Both the position numbers and the translations under genes were made by a program. DNA of 64,000 bases from Kineosporia sp. A_224 (GTDB taxonomy: Bacteria; Actinomycetota; Actinomycetes; Actinomycetales; Kineosporiaceae): the NCBI RefSeq assembly GCF_002198655.1, contig NZ_MWLN01000199.1, positions 140,209-204,208 of the forward strand, in the 5' to 3' direction. Positions 25,290 through 33,517 of this stretch are shown one piece after another; positions within the stretch are counted from its first letter, which is position 1, and the number at the start of each line of letters is the position of its first letter. The notes under the pieces were generated by a model. That model made no database searches. It had not been told where the DNA came from and saw only the letters and a program-made list of their open reading frames with translations.

Positions 25290-26978
25290 TCACCGCCCTT
25301 CCAGGTACCGGTGCACGAGGGTCACCGCGAGGGCCCCCTCGCCGACCGCGGACGCCACCCGCTTCACCGACTGCGACCGGACGTCGCCGGCGACGAACAC
25401 CCCGGGCACGCTCGACTCGAGCAGGTACGGGTCGCGGTCCGGCGACCAGCCCGGCGGCGGTGCGCCGTCCCGGACGAGGTCGGGGCCGGTGAGGACGAAG
25501 CCCGCGTCGTCGCGGTGCACGGCATCCGGCAGCCACGCCGTCATCGGCGACGCGCCGATGAACACGAAGACGTGCCCGGTCCGCACCGTCGTCGAGGTGC
25601 CCGTCGCGTCGTCGGCGAGCGTGACCTGCTCGAGGTGGTCCTCGCCGTCCAGCGCGGCGACCCGGGTGCACAGCCGGACCTCGATGTTCGGCACGGCCCG
25701 CACCTGCTCGATGAGGTAGTGCGACATCGACCGTTCCAGGTCACGCCCGCGGACGACGAGGGTCACCCGCGCGGCGTGCCGGGCGAGGAAGACCGCGGCC
25801 TGCCCGGCCGAGTTCGCCCCGCCCACGACGACGACGTGCTCGCCCGCGCACGTCGCGGCCTCGGTCGCCGTCGAGCCGTAGTAGACCCCGCTGCCGACGA
25901 AGCGGTCGGCGCCGTCCGCGTCGAGCTGCCGGTACGCGACGCCGGTCGCGAGGATCACCGTGTGCGCGGCGATGCGCGTGCCGTCGTCGAACCGGACGAC
26001 GCGGCGCGGCCCGGTCGCGTCGATGCCGACGGCCGTGCGCGCCGTGAGCACCTCGGCACCGAACTTCACCGCCTGCCGGCGGGCCCGGTCGGTGAGCTGC
26101 CCGCCCGAGACCCCGTCGGGGAAGCCGAGGTAGTTCTCGATCCGCGAGCTCTGCCCGGCCTGCCCGCCGGCGGCCTGGCGCTCGACGAGCACCGTGCGCA
26201 GCCCCTCGGACGCGCCGTACACCGCGGCGCCGAGGCCGGCCGGGCCGGCCCCGACGATGAGGACGTCGTAGAAGTCCTCGGTCGGCACGGTCGACAGGCC
26301 GACGCTCGTCGCGAGGTCGGCGAGCGTCGGGGCCCGCAGCACCGTGCCGTCGGCGGTCACGACGACCGGCACGTCGTGCGGCGTCGAGTCGCTCGCGGCG
26401 AGCAACCGCGCGCCGTCCGGCTCGTCGGCGGCGTACCAGCGGTACGGGACGGCGTTGCGCGCCAGGAAGTCCCGGACCTCGAAGCTCGGCCGGGAGAACC
26501 GGTGCCCGACGACCTTCGTCACCGTCACGGCGGCCTCACCGCTCGCCGCCCACAGCTCCAGGAGCGTGTCGATGACGGGGTAGAGCTTCTCCTCCGGGGG
26601 CGACCACGGCTTGAGCAGGTAGTGGTCGACGTCCACGTCGTTGATCGCGCGGATCGCGGCGTCGGTGTCGGCGTAGGCGGTGAGCAGCGCGCGGCGGGCC
26701 CGCGGGAACAGGTCCATCGCGGCCTCGAGGAACTCGATGCCGTTCATCTGCGGCATCCGGTAGTCGGCGAGCAGGACGGCGACCGGCTCGCCGCGCAGCC
26801 TGAGCTCCTTGAGCGCGTCGAGGGCCTCTGCCCCGGACGACGCGCGGACGACCCGGTGCCGGTCGCCGTACCGGCGGCGCAGGTCCCGTGCGACGGCACG
26901 GGAGACGGACGGGTCGTCGTCGACGGTGAGGATGACGGGACGGCGCTCCTGCTCGGGCGCGGGGTCGGGCTCGGTCAC
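25290..26978 (-). CDS. Receiver domain - Trx-fold - thioredoxin-reductase-like fusion
   Basis: A 562-residue fusion. Residues 14-140 are a response-regulator receiver: the acidic pair after VILTV, phospho-acceptor Asp72 in LLADYRMPQMNG, and Lys in YLLKPW. Residues about 150-230 look like a glutaredoxin/thioredoxin fold without a CxxC. From about 235 it is an FAD/NAD(P)H oxidoreductase of the thioredoxin-reductase class (IVGAGPAGLGAA, VVGGANSAGQAAVF, GVFVAGDV). The redox CxxC of true thioredoxin reductases is missing: the matching segment is YYGSTATEAATC, with a single Cys. The output is thus probably a flavin-linked redox or signalling activity, gated by phosphorylation from the cotranscribed kinase. 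GTG 26978 overlaps the stop of an 11-codon leader ORF. Confidence 0.9.
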   Translation of the reverse strand: MTEPDPAPEQERRPVILTVDDDPSVSRAVARDLRRRYGDRHRVVRASSGAEALDALKELRLRGEPVAVLLADYRMPQMNGIEFLEAAMDLFPRARRALLTAYADTDAAIRAINDVDVDHYLLKPWSPPEEKLYPVIDTLLELWAASGEAAVTVTKVVGHRFSRPSFEVRDFLARNAVPYRWYAADEPDGARLLAASDSTPHDVPVVVTADGTVLRAPTLADLATSVGLSTVPTEDFYDVLIVGAGPAGLGAAVYGASEGLRTVLVERQAAGGQAGQSSRIENYLGFPDGVSGGQLTDRARRQAVKFGAEVLTARTAVGIDATGPRRVVRFDDGTRIAAHTVILATGVAYRQLDADGADRFVGSGVYYGSTATEAATCAGEHVVVVGGANSAGQAAVFLARHAARVTLVVRGRDLERSMSHYLIEQVRAVPNIEVRLCTRVAALDGEDHLEQVTLADDATGTSTTVRTGHVFVFIGASPMTAWLPDAVHRDDAGFVLTGPDLVRDGAPPPGWSPDRDPYLLESSVPGVFVAGDVRSQSVKRVASAVGEGALAVTLVHRYLEGR

Positions 26979-27010
26979 GACAGGGCCAACGCTGCGGACG
27001 GCTCGGGCAT
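26975..27010 (-). CDS. Putative 11-residue leader peptide (MPEPSAALALS)
   Basis: ATG at 27010 follows a TAGCGT hexamer (27023-27018) by 7 nt, so the message would start at this ATG. The tiny frame runs 11 codons to TGA at 26977-26975, and that stop overlaps the GTG of the receiver/oxidoreductase gene in a GTGA. The main gene has no ribosome-binding site of its own, so it is probably translated by coupling from this leader. Coding status is inferred from signal geometry, not from conservation. Confidence 0.5.
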   Translation of the reverse strand: MPEPSAALALS

Positions 27011-27017
27011 GCCGGTC

Positions 27018-27023
27018 ACGCTA
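27018..27023 (-). promoter_or_regulatory. Putative -10 of the redox signalling operon
   Basis: TAGCGT on the minus strand, 7 nt upstream of the ATG of the 11-codon leader ORF. It lies in the 120-bp region divergent from hrpB, whose own CAGACT hexamer (27086-27091) faces the other way. Confidence 0.5.
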
Positions 27024-27098
27024 ACGAGCGGTCCCGGGTGCCGCACCCGCGCGCAGGGCCCGGCGGGAGCGTCCGGGGCACAGGGCAGACTGGCGGGC

Positions 27099-29696
27099 GT
27101 GAGACCCGGGACGGACCTGCCGCTGCGCGCCGTCCTTCCGGCGGTCCTCGCCGCGCTCGACGCCGCGGGGACCGCCGTGCTCGTCGCGCCGCCCGGCACC
27201 GGCAAGACGACGCTCGTGCCGCTCGCGCTCGCCGGTCTGCTCGACGAGCCGGACGACGGACCGTCCGCGGGCACCCCGCCGGTCCGGGTGCTCGTCGCCG
27301 AGCCGCGCCGGCTCGCCGCGCGCGCCGCGGCCCGGCGGATGTCGGACCTCGTCGGCGACCAGGTCGGCGGCCTCGTCGGGTTCACCGTGCGCGGGGAGTC
27401 CCGGACGTCGGCGCGCACCCGGGTCGAGGTCGTCACGACCGGGCTGCTCGTGCAGCGGCTGCTCGCGGACCCGGAGCTGGCCGGGGTCGGCGTCGTCATG
27501 CTCGACGAGGTGCACGAACGGCACCTCGACACCGACCTGGCGCTCGCGTTCTGCGTCGACGTCCGGGCGGCGCTGCGGCCGGACCTGCGGCTGCTCGCCA
27601 CGTCGGCGACCGCGGACGCCGAACGGGTCGCGGCGGCGCTCGGCCGCGACGCGGCCGTGGACGGCGGCCCGGGCGACGGTCTGCCGGGCGGGGCGGCCCC
27701 CGTCGTCGAGGCGGACGGCGTCCTGTTCCCCGTCGAGCCGGTCTGGTGCCCGCCGCCCGCCGGGATCGCGCCGCCGCACGGGCTGCGCGTCGACCCGCGG
27801 CTGCTCGACCACGTCGCGACCGTCGTCCGGCGGGCTCTCACCGAGCGCGCCGGGGACGTGCTCGTCTTCCTTCCCGGCGCCGGCGAGATCGGCGGCCTGA
27901 CCGGTCGGCTCGCGGGCGCGACCGACCCGGGAGGCGCCCCGCTCGACGTCGTCCCGCTGCACGGCCGGCTGCGCGGGGACGTCCAGGACGCGGCGCTGCG
28001 CCCGACCCCCGGACGGCGCCGCGTCGTGCTCGCGACGGCGGTGGCGGAGAGCAGCGTCACCGTGCCGGGGGTCCGGGTGGTCGTCGATGCCGGGCTGGCC
28101 CGGGTGCCGCGGACCGACCTCGGGCGCGGGCTCGACGCCCTCGTCACCGTGCGGGTCTCCCGCGCCGGCGCGACCCAGCGGGCCGGCCGGGCCGGCCGGG
28201 AGGCACCCGGCGCGGTCTACCGCTGCTGGCCGGAGGGCGAGCACGAGCGGCTCGCCGCCCAGCCCGAGCCGGAGGTGGGGACGGCCGACCTCACGGCGTT
28301 CGCGCTGCGGCTCGCGTGCTGGGGCGCACCGCGTGGTCGCGGCCTCGCGCTCGTCGACGCTCCCCCGGTCGCCGCGCTCGATGTCGCCGAGGCGACCCTG
28401 CACGGCCTCGGCGCCCTGGACGGCGACGGCCGGGCCACACCGCGCGGCCGGGCCCTCGCCCGGGTCGGGGCGCATCCGCGGCTGGCCCGCGCTCTGCTCG
28501 ACGGGGCACCGCTCGTCGGTGCGCGGCGGGCCGCGGAGGTCGTCGCGCTGCTGTCCGACGACGCGGGGACCGGCCCGGGCGGGGCCGGTGGCGACGACCT
28601 CGTCGCCCGCTGGCGGGCGCTGCGGACCGGGCGGGACCCGGGCTCCCAGCGCTGGCAGGACGAGACGCGGCGGTTGCTCCGGGCGGTCGAGGGCCCGGCG
28701 GCACGAGGCGGTGCGCCGTCCGGGCCGGCGGACGGGCCGTCGCTCGACGAGGCGGCCGGGGTCGTCGTCGGCCTCGCCTTCCCCGAGCGGCTCGCGCGCC
28801 GGCGCCGGGCCGGCGACCGCAGCTACCTCATGGCGTCGGGCACCGCCGCCGAGCTCGGCGACGGCACCCGGCTCGCCGACGCCACGTGGCTCGCGATCGC
28901 CGTGGCGGACCGCCCGCCGGGGCGCCGCGACGCCCGGGTGCGGGCCGCCGTCCCGGTCGACGAGGCGACGGCGCGCGAGGTCGGCGCGCACCTGCTCGAG
29001 GAGGTCGACGAGGTGGTCTGGGCGGGCGGCGACGTCCGGTCGCGGCGGCTCGAGCGGCTCGGTGCCGTCGTCCTCGCGGAGCGCCCGCTGCGCTCCCCGG
29101 ACCCGGCCCTCGTCGCCGCCGCCGTCGCCGCGGGGCTGCGCGCCGAGGGCCTCGACCTGCTGCGCTGGAGCGAGAACGCCCTCGCGCTGCGGCGCCGGCT
29201 CGCCGCCTGCCGGTCCGGCCTCGGCGACCCGTGGCCGGCCGTCGACGACGAGAGCCTGCTCGCGCACCTCGACCTCGCCGGGGCGCGCTCGCGCCGTGAC
29301 CTGCTCAGGGTCGACGTCACGACGGCGCTGCGCACCCTCGCCGGCTGGCGGCTCGTGGCGACCCTCGACGACGTCGCCCCCGAGCGCGTCGAGGTGCCCT
29401 CGGGGTCGAAGGTCGCCGTCGACTACACCGACCCGGACGCCCCGGCGCTCCCGGTCAAGGTGCAGGAGGTCTTCGGCTGGACGGCGTCCCCGCGGGTCGC
29501 CGGCCGCCCGCTCGTGCTGCGGCTGCTCTCCCCCGCCGGCCGCCCGGTCGCCGTGACGAGCGACCTGGAGTCGTTCTGGCGCAACGGGTACCCCGGCGTC
29601 CGCGCCGACCTGCGCGGCCGCTACCCACGGCACCCCTGGCCCGAGGACCCGCTCGCCGCGGCACCGACCAGGCGGGTCAACCCGCGCCGAGGCTGA
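27099..29696 (+). CDS. hrpB: ATP-dependent DExH helicase HrpB
   Basis: An 865-residue DEAH/RHA-type helicase of the HrpB family. Motif I is APPGTGKTTL (residues 30-39), motif II is LDEVHERHLDTDLAL, motif III is ATSATAD, and motif VI is in GATQRAGRAGREAPG. The C-terminal HrpB domain is complete, with LPVKVQEVFGW and the family-specific LSPAGRPVAVTSDLESFWRN and YPRHPWPEDPLAA close to the end. HrpB is a cytosolic nucleic-acid-dependent ATPase of uncertain cellular role. GTG 27099 lies 7 nt after CAGACT (27086-27091), a leaderless pattern. It is divergent from the redox signalling operon and monocistronic. Confidence 0.95.
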   Translation: MRPGTDLPLRAVLPAVLAALDAAGTAVLVAPPGTGKTTLVPLALAGLLDEPDDGPSAGTPPVRVLVAEPRRLAARAAARRMSDLVGDQVGGLVGFTVRGESRTSARTRVEVVTTGLLVQRLLADPELAGVGVVMLDEVHERHLDTDLALAFCVDVRAALRPDLRLLATSATADAERVAAALGRDAAVDGGPGDGLPGGAAPVVEADGVLFPVEPVWCPPPAGIAPPHGLRVDPRLLDHVATVVRRALTERAGDVLVFLPGAGEIGGLTGRLAGATDPGGAPLDVVPLHGRLRGDVQDAALRPTPGRRRVVLATAVAESSVTVPGVRVVVDAGLARVPRTDLGRGLDALVTVRVSRAGATQRAGRAGREAPGAVYRCWPEGEHERLAAQPEPEVGTADLTAFALRLACWGAPRGRGLALVDAPPVAALDVAEATLHGLGALDGDGRATPRGRALARVGAHPRLARALLDGAPLVGARRAAEVVALLSDDAGTGPGGAGGDDLVARWRALRTGRDPGSQRWQDETRRLLRAVEGPAARGGAPSGPADGPSLDEAAGVVVGLAFPERLARRRRAGDRSYLMASGTAAELGDGTRLADATWLAIAVADRPPGRRDARVRAAVPVDEATAREVGAHLLEEVDEVVWAGGDVRSRRLERLGAVVLAERPLRSPDPALVAAAVAAGLRAEGLDLLRWSENALALRRRLAACRSGLGDPWPAVDDESLLAHLDLAGARSRRDLLRVDVTTALRTLAGWRLVATLDDVAPERVEVPSGSKVAVDYTDPDAPALPVKVQEVFGWTASPRVAGRPLVLRLLSPAGRPVAVTSDLESFWRNGYPGVRADLRGRYPRHPWPEDPLAAAPTRRVNPRRG

Positions 29697-29727
29697 GGTC
29701 GGCGCCACTACAGTCGACAGCGCCTCA

Positions 29728-29765
29728 GAGGTAGATCGCTCTCGATATGTACGGCGATCTACCTC
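29728..29765 (+). promoter_or_regulatory. Palindromic operator upstream of the TetR gene
   Basis: Perfect 12-bp inverted repeat GAGGTAGATCGC / GCGATCTACCTC separated by 14 nt, within the 111-bp gap before the TetR-family gene. A TACAGT hexamer (29709-29714) lies just upstream and TATGTA (29746-29751) lies within the spacer, so bound repressor would block either promoter. Autoregulation is the simplest reading. Confidence 0.6.
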
Positions 29766-29807
29766 AGAGGGCATATGGACGGCCGCCGCGTCGGGAGGAG
29801 TGCAGCA

Positions 29808-30464
29808 GTGAGCGACCGCACCCGGCGCGCTCCGCTGAGCGCCGACGAGATCGTCGCGGTCGCCTGGGAGATGTCCGGCGGCGATGCGGACGCCGTGAGC
29901 CTGCGCGACCTCGGCGCCCGGCTCGGGGTCCACCCGACGGCGGTGTACCGGCACTTCCCGGACAAGCACGAGCTCATGTGCGCCGTGGCCGACCGAACGC
30001 TCGCCGGCGTCTGCGACGTCGCGGACGGCGTCGACGACCCGGTCGAGGCCCTCGTCGCCGTCCTCTCGGCGCTCCGCGGCCGGCTGCTCTCCCGGCCCGC
30101 CGCTGCGCGGGTGCTCGCGCAGGGCCCGACCCGGCGGGTCAACGAGGTCACGCTCACCGAGCGGCTGCTCGGGCTGCTCCGGGCGCTCGGCCTGCCCGAC
30201 GCCGACGTCGCCCGCGGCTACCACGCCGTCGTCGAGCTCACCGTCGGCTCCGCCGTCATCGACCAGCCGGTCGACGCGCTCGGCGCCCCCGGCCGGGCCG
30301 CGACGTACGACCGGTGGCGGGCCGACTACCTCGCCCTGGACGCCGACCGGTACCCGGCGCTCGTCGCGCTGGCCCCGGTGCTCTACCGCGGTGCGGGCGA
30401 GGACTTCGAGTTCGCCCTGAGGCTGCTCCTCGAGGCCCTCGCCCGTCGCGGCGGGCGCGGCTGA
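29808..30464 (+). CDS. TetR/AcrR-family transcriptional regulator
   Basis: A 218-residue regulator. The N-terminal helix-turn-helix is SLRDLGARLGVHPTAVYRHFPDKHELM, shown here only in part by LGARLGVHPTAVYRHFP at about residues 40-56. The C-terminal ligand-binding half ends in FALRLLLEALARRGGRG. GTG 29808 was chosen because GGGAGGAG lies 7 nt upstream; an in-frame ATG at 29775 would add 11 residues but has no such signal. A 12-bp inverted repeat in its promoter is the likely operator. It converges on the four-gene operon ending with the glutamine-synthetase-like gene and may regulate it, though the operon promoter is 3.9 kb away. Confidence 0.88.
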   Translation: MSDRTRRAPLSADEIVAVAWEMSGGDADAVSLRDLGARLGVHPTAVYRHFPDKHELMCAVADRTLAGVCDVADGVDDPVEALVAVLSALRGRLLSRPAAARVLAQGPTRRVNEVTLTERLLGLLRALGLPDADVARGYHAVVELTVGSAVIDQPVDALGAPGRAATYDRWRADYLALDADRYPALVALAPVLYRGAGEDFEFALRLLLEALARRGGRG

Positions 30465-30480
30465 CGCACGCCCGTGCGTC
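30463..30480. terminator. Hairpin between the convergent TetR and GS-like genes
   Basis: GACGCACG / CGTGCGTC, 8 bp (6 bp if a realistic loop is kept), starting inside the TetR stop codon. It sits in the 38-bp gap between convergent genes. Confidence 0.4.
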
Positions 30481-30502
30481 GGTGCCGGCGTCGGCGCTGG
30501 CG

Positions 30503-31822
30503 TCAGTGGTACGGCAGGTAGAACGCCTTCTCGAAGTCCGACAGCGTCTCGCCGTCGAGGGTCGACCCGGATGCCTCGAACTTCTCGAGCTCGGCCCGCT
30601 TGACCCCGACGAGGTTCGCGACGAGCTCGGCGCCGACCGCCTCGACGAGCGCGGTGTCGGCCTCGAGCGCGTCGAGCGCCTCGCCGAGGCTCGTCGGCGC
30701 CGTGACGTCGGTGCCGCCGTCCTCGAAGCCGTCGCCGGTGTAGGCGGGCGGCGGCTCGGCCTTCGCCGTCGCACCGAGCCACGCCGCGCGCAGCACCGCG
30801 GCGACGCCGAGGTGCACGTTCATCGAGCCGTCGCCGACCCGGCTCTCGACGCGCATCGCGGTGCCGGCCTCGGCCGGGATCCGGTTGCTCACGTTGCGGT
30901 GGTCGACGCCCCAGTTCGCCCAGTAGCCCGCGAGCGTGCCCGGCTGCAGGCGGCGGTAGGCGTTGACCGTCGGGGCGCAGAGCGCGATGAGCGCGCGGTG
31001 GTGCTCGCAGAGCCCGGCGACGCTCTGCCGGCCGACCTCGGCGAGGCCGTGCTCGGCGTGCGGGTCGTAGAAGGCGTTGCGCCCGTCGGCGTCCGCCATC
31101 GAGAAGTTCACGTGGAGGCCGGAGCCGGCGACCGTCGGGAACGGCTTGCCGAGGAAGGTGAAGTCGAGCCCGAGCGCGAGGCCCCGCTCCCGGACCAGCA
31201 GCCGGAACAGGAAGGCGTCGTCCGCGACCGCGAGCGCGTCGCCGTACTCGAGGGTGAACTCGAACTGCGACTCGTCGAACTCGACGCTCGCGGACTCCAC
31301 CGCGAACCCGCAGCGGTCGGCGGTCTCGAGGACGTCCTCGAGGAAGCCGCTCGGGTCGCCGAGCCGGCCGGTGCCGTAGACCATCGAGCGCGGGTTGGCG
31401 AAGCGCGTCCAGCCGCCCTCGCCGTCGGGTGCGAGGAGGTAGCCCTCGAGCTCGATGCCGACCTTCGCGCGGTGGCCGAGGTCGGCCCAGCCGGCGACGG
31501 CGTTCTTCAGCGCCGTCCTGGCCGAGACCGGGTACGGGGCGCCGTCGATCTCCAGGTCGGCGACGGCGACCGCCGTCCGGTCGTCGTCCCACGACGGGTG
31601 CAGCGAGTCGGGGTCGACGGTGCCGTGGACGTCGCGCAGCCCGTCGAGCATGTGCGCGCCGGGCGCGGGGATGATGTCGCGGTCGTACGTGAGGCCGAAG
31701 GTCGTCACGCAGAACCCGCTGCCGGCCTCGGCACGGCGGGTCGGCAGGTACTTGCCACGGGCGAGGCCCAGGTGGTCGGGCCACAGCATCCGCACACGGC
31801 GGTAGCTGCTCACGGGGGTCAT
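30503..31822 (-). CDS. Glutamine-synthetase-family gamma-glutamyl ligase
   Basis: A 439-residue GSI-fold protein clearly different from the three other synthetases of the window. It keeps the metal/ATP segment (GSGLHVNFSMADADG), the glutamate/ammonium region (APTVNAYRRLQPGTL) and an Arg-rich active-site segment (AMRVESRVGDGSMN), but the N-terminus (SYRRVRMLWPDHLGLARGKY) is that of catabolic GS-like ligases such as PuuA-type enzymes. These join glutamate to an amine rather than to ammonia. It is the last gene of an operon with an alpha/beta hydrolase, a NicX-like dioxygenase and a flavin reductase, so it may capture or activate an amine from a degraded compound. There is no GlnE tyrosine motif. 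Confidence 0.85.
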   Translation of the reverse strand: MTPVSSYRRVRMLWPDHLGLARGKYLPTRRAEAGSGFCVTTFGLTYDRDIIPAPGAHMLDGLRDVHGTVDPDSLHPSWDDDRTAVAVADLEIDGAPYPVSARTALKNAVAGWADLGHRAKVGIELEGYLLAPDGEGGWTRFANPRSMVYGTGRLGDPSGFLEDVLETADRCGFAVESASVEFDESQFEFTLEYGDALAVADDAFLFRLLVRERGLALGLDFTFLGKPFPTVAGSGLHVNFSMADADGRNAFYDPHAEHGLAEVGRQSVAGLCEHHRALIALCAPTVNAYRRLQPGTLAGYWANWGVDHRNVSNRIPAEAGTAMRVESRVGDGSMNVHLGVAAVLRAAWLGATAKAEPPPAYTGDGFEDGGTDVTAPTSLGEALDALEADTALVEAVGAELVANLVGVKRAELEKFEASGSTLDGETLSDFEKAFYLPYH

Positions 31823-31865
31823 GCGGGGCTCCCTGGTGGGCGGGTCCTCAGGACGGGCGGGTCGG

Positions 31866-32462
31866 TCAGCGCGGGGTGACGGGTGGTGCGGCAGGCGGGG
31901 TGGCGCCGAGGGTGACGAACCGGCGCCGGTGGTACATGAGCGGGGTGGGCGCGTCGCCCGGTGGGAGGACGACGTCGTGCACGCTACCGATGACGACGGT
32001 GTGCGTGGACTGGTGCATCGAGTTCCCGACGTGGCAGACGAACGTCGCGGCCGCGCCCTCGAGGACCGGGACGCCGTGCGGGTGCACCCGCCACGTGCCC
32101 GCCGAGAAGCGGTCCTCGCCGGACAGCCCGGTGCGCCCGGCGAAGACCTCGGCGACGTCCTGCTGGTCGGCGGCCAGGACGTTCACCGAGAACCAGCCGG
32201 TCGTCGGGAGCGCCTTCGCCAGGCTCGACGAGCGGTTGAGGCACGCGACGAGCATCGGCGGCTCGGCCGACAGCGACGTCACGGCGGTGGCGGTGAGACC
32301 GGCCCGGCCCGAGCGCGGGCTCGTCACGGCGATGACGCTCACGGCGGCCGCGAGCGAGCTCATCGCCTCGACGAAGCGCTCGGCGACGCCGTCCTCGGGG
32401 GCGTGCGTGTCGTCGTACAGCGCGTCCTCGGGCAGCGGCCGCCGGTCGTCGGCGCTCGTCAC
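31866..32462 (-). CDS. Flavin reductase family protein (FMN-binding split barrel)
   Basis: A 198-residue protein of the HpaC/RutF-like flavin reductase family. The motif SVIAVTSPRSGRAGLTATAV is the FMN/NAD(P)H binding region, followed by EPPMLVACLNRSSSLAKAL and GWFSVNVLA. The C-terminal CHVGNSMHQSTHTVVIGSV is also typical. Such enzymes supply reduced FMN or FAD to a separate monooxygenase. GTG 32462 overlaps the stop of the NicX-like gene (GTGA), so translation is coupled. The partner monooxygenase is not certain; the acyl-CoA-dehydrogenase-fold protein at 34,404 is the nearest candidate. Confidence 0.88.
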   Translation of the reverse strand: MTSADDRRPLPEDALYDDTHAPEDGVAERFVEAMSSLAAAVSVIAVTSPRSGRAGLTATAVTSLSAEPPMLVACLNRSSSLAKALPTTGWFSVNVLAADQQDVAEVFAGRTGLSGEDRFSAGTWRVHPHGVPVLEGAAATFVCHVGNSMHQSTHTVVIGSVHDVVLPPGDAPTPLMYHRRRFVTLGATPPAAPPVTPR

Positions 32463-33517
32463 GCGTCCCCCGCCGGGCGCCGCGCGAGCTCGCCCTGCAG
32501 GCGGCCCTCCCGGACGACGGCCACGCCGTCCAGCTCGACGGTGCACCGCCGCATCGGCAGGTCGAAGTGGCACGGCGAGAAGCGCTGCGCCGTCTCGTTC
32601 GCACCCGTCGAGTACATGAAGTTGCCCTCGAACGCGCGGGCCTCGGTGCCGTTGATCTGGCTGCGGTCGTAGAGGTCGAGGTAGTCCCAGCGGGCGGCCG
32701 GGTTCATCCCCCAGCCGATGTGGGAGGACGCGTACGCGTCCTTGCCACCGAACGCCGCCATGTAGTCGGCGAGCTGGTCGGCCTCGTAGCCGTCGCCGCT
32801 GATGTCGGTGACGAAGTCGTCGACGACCGTCATCCGGATCGGCGAGGACACGTACTTCTTGAAGGTGAGGTTGATGTCGCCCGGTGCGAGGACGATCGTG
32901 CCGCTCACGGTCCCCGGGGCCGGGAAGGCGAGGACGAGCCCGCCCGGCCAGTGCGCGATGCTGCCGGGCCCGCTCGTGACGCCTGTCGAGCCCGCGGTGA
33001 ACGAGCCCGCGAGCCGGACGGTGAGGTCGGTACCGGCCTCCGAGGTGACCCGCATCGTGTCGGCGGCCGAGATCATCTCGTGGCCACGGGCGACCCGGGC
33101 GGCCATGTCCGGGTCGTGCGGGAGCCGCTCAAAGTTCTCCGGGTGCTCGTTGCTGATCATAAGCACCCGGGTGCCGGCGCCGAGGATCGCGCCGAGCTCG
33201 CGCGAGTGCAGCAGCCCCTCCGCGGTGCAGTCGACGACGAAGTCGGCCTCCTTGAGGGCGGCCAGCGCCGCCGGGTTGCCGCGCAGCGCGAGCGAGGTGC
33301 CGGTCGAGCGCAGCGCGACGGGGCCGGTGTTCGCCGGCGTCGGCATGACGACCTGCAGCGTCGCGGCGCCGAGCGACTGGGCCGCGAGCAGCGCCGTCTC
33401 GACGATCGAGGACCGGCTCGCCGACTCGGAGAGGACGACGCACGTCTCGGTCGGGCCGAGCCCGCAGAGCTCCAGCTGCAGCCGGAACCGTTCCAGCCAG
33501 CGCCATTCGGTCGTCAT
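32459..33517 (-). CDS. NicX-like 2,5-dihydroxypyridine 5,6-dioxygenase family protein
   Basis: A 352-residue member of the M29-aminopeptidase-like family that contains NicX, an Fe(II) dioxygenase that opens 2,5-dihydroxypyridine to N-formylmaleamate. Similarity to NicX is clear in the C-terminal half: DYMAAFGGKDAYASSHIGWG, ARAFEGNFMYSTGANE and PCHFDLPMRRC. The residues matching the NicX iron ligands, as I recall them, are His266, His317 and Asp319. Automated annotation often calls this family leucyl aminopeptidase. It is coupled on both sides by 4-bp overlaps to an alpha/beta hydrolase and a flavin reductase, an order that fits ring cleavage followed by hydrolysis. The real substrate may be another hydroxylated N-heterocycle or catechol-like ring. 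Confidence 0.8.
   Translation of the reverse strand: MTTEWRWLERFRLQLELCGLGPTETCVVLSESASRSSIVETALLAAQSLGAATLQVVMPTPANTGPVALRSTGTSLALRGNPAALAALKEADFVVDCTAEGLLHSRELGAILGAGTRVLMISNEHPENFERLPHDPDMAARVARGHEMISAADTMRVTSEAGTDLTVRLAGSFTAGSTGVTSGPGSIAHWPGGLVLAFPAPGTVSGTIVLAPGDINLTFKKYVSSPIRMTVVDDFVTDISGDGYEADQLADYMAAFGGKDAYASSHIGWGMNPAARWDYLDLYDRSQINGTEARAFEGNFMYSTGANETAQRFSPCHFDLPMRRCTVELDGVAVVREGRLQGELARRPAGDA

Noticed and set aside
25194..27098. Upstream extension of the hrpB reading frame
   Set aside because: The frame is open far upstream of HrpB, but this part is antisense to the kinase and oxidoreductase genes and has no HrpB similarity; the helicase begins at GTG 27099.
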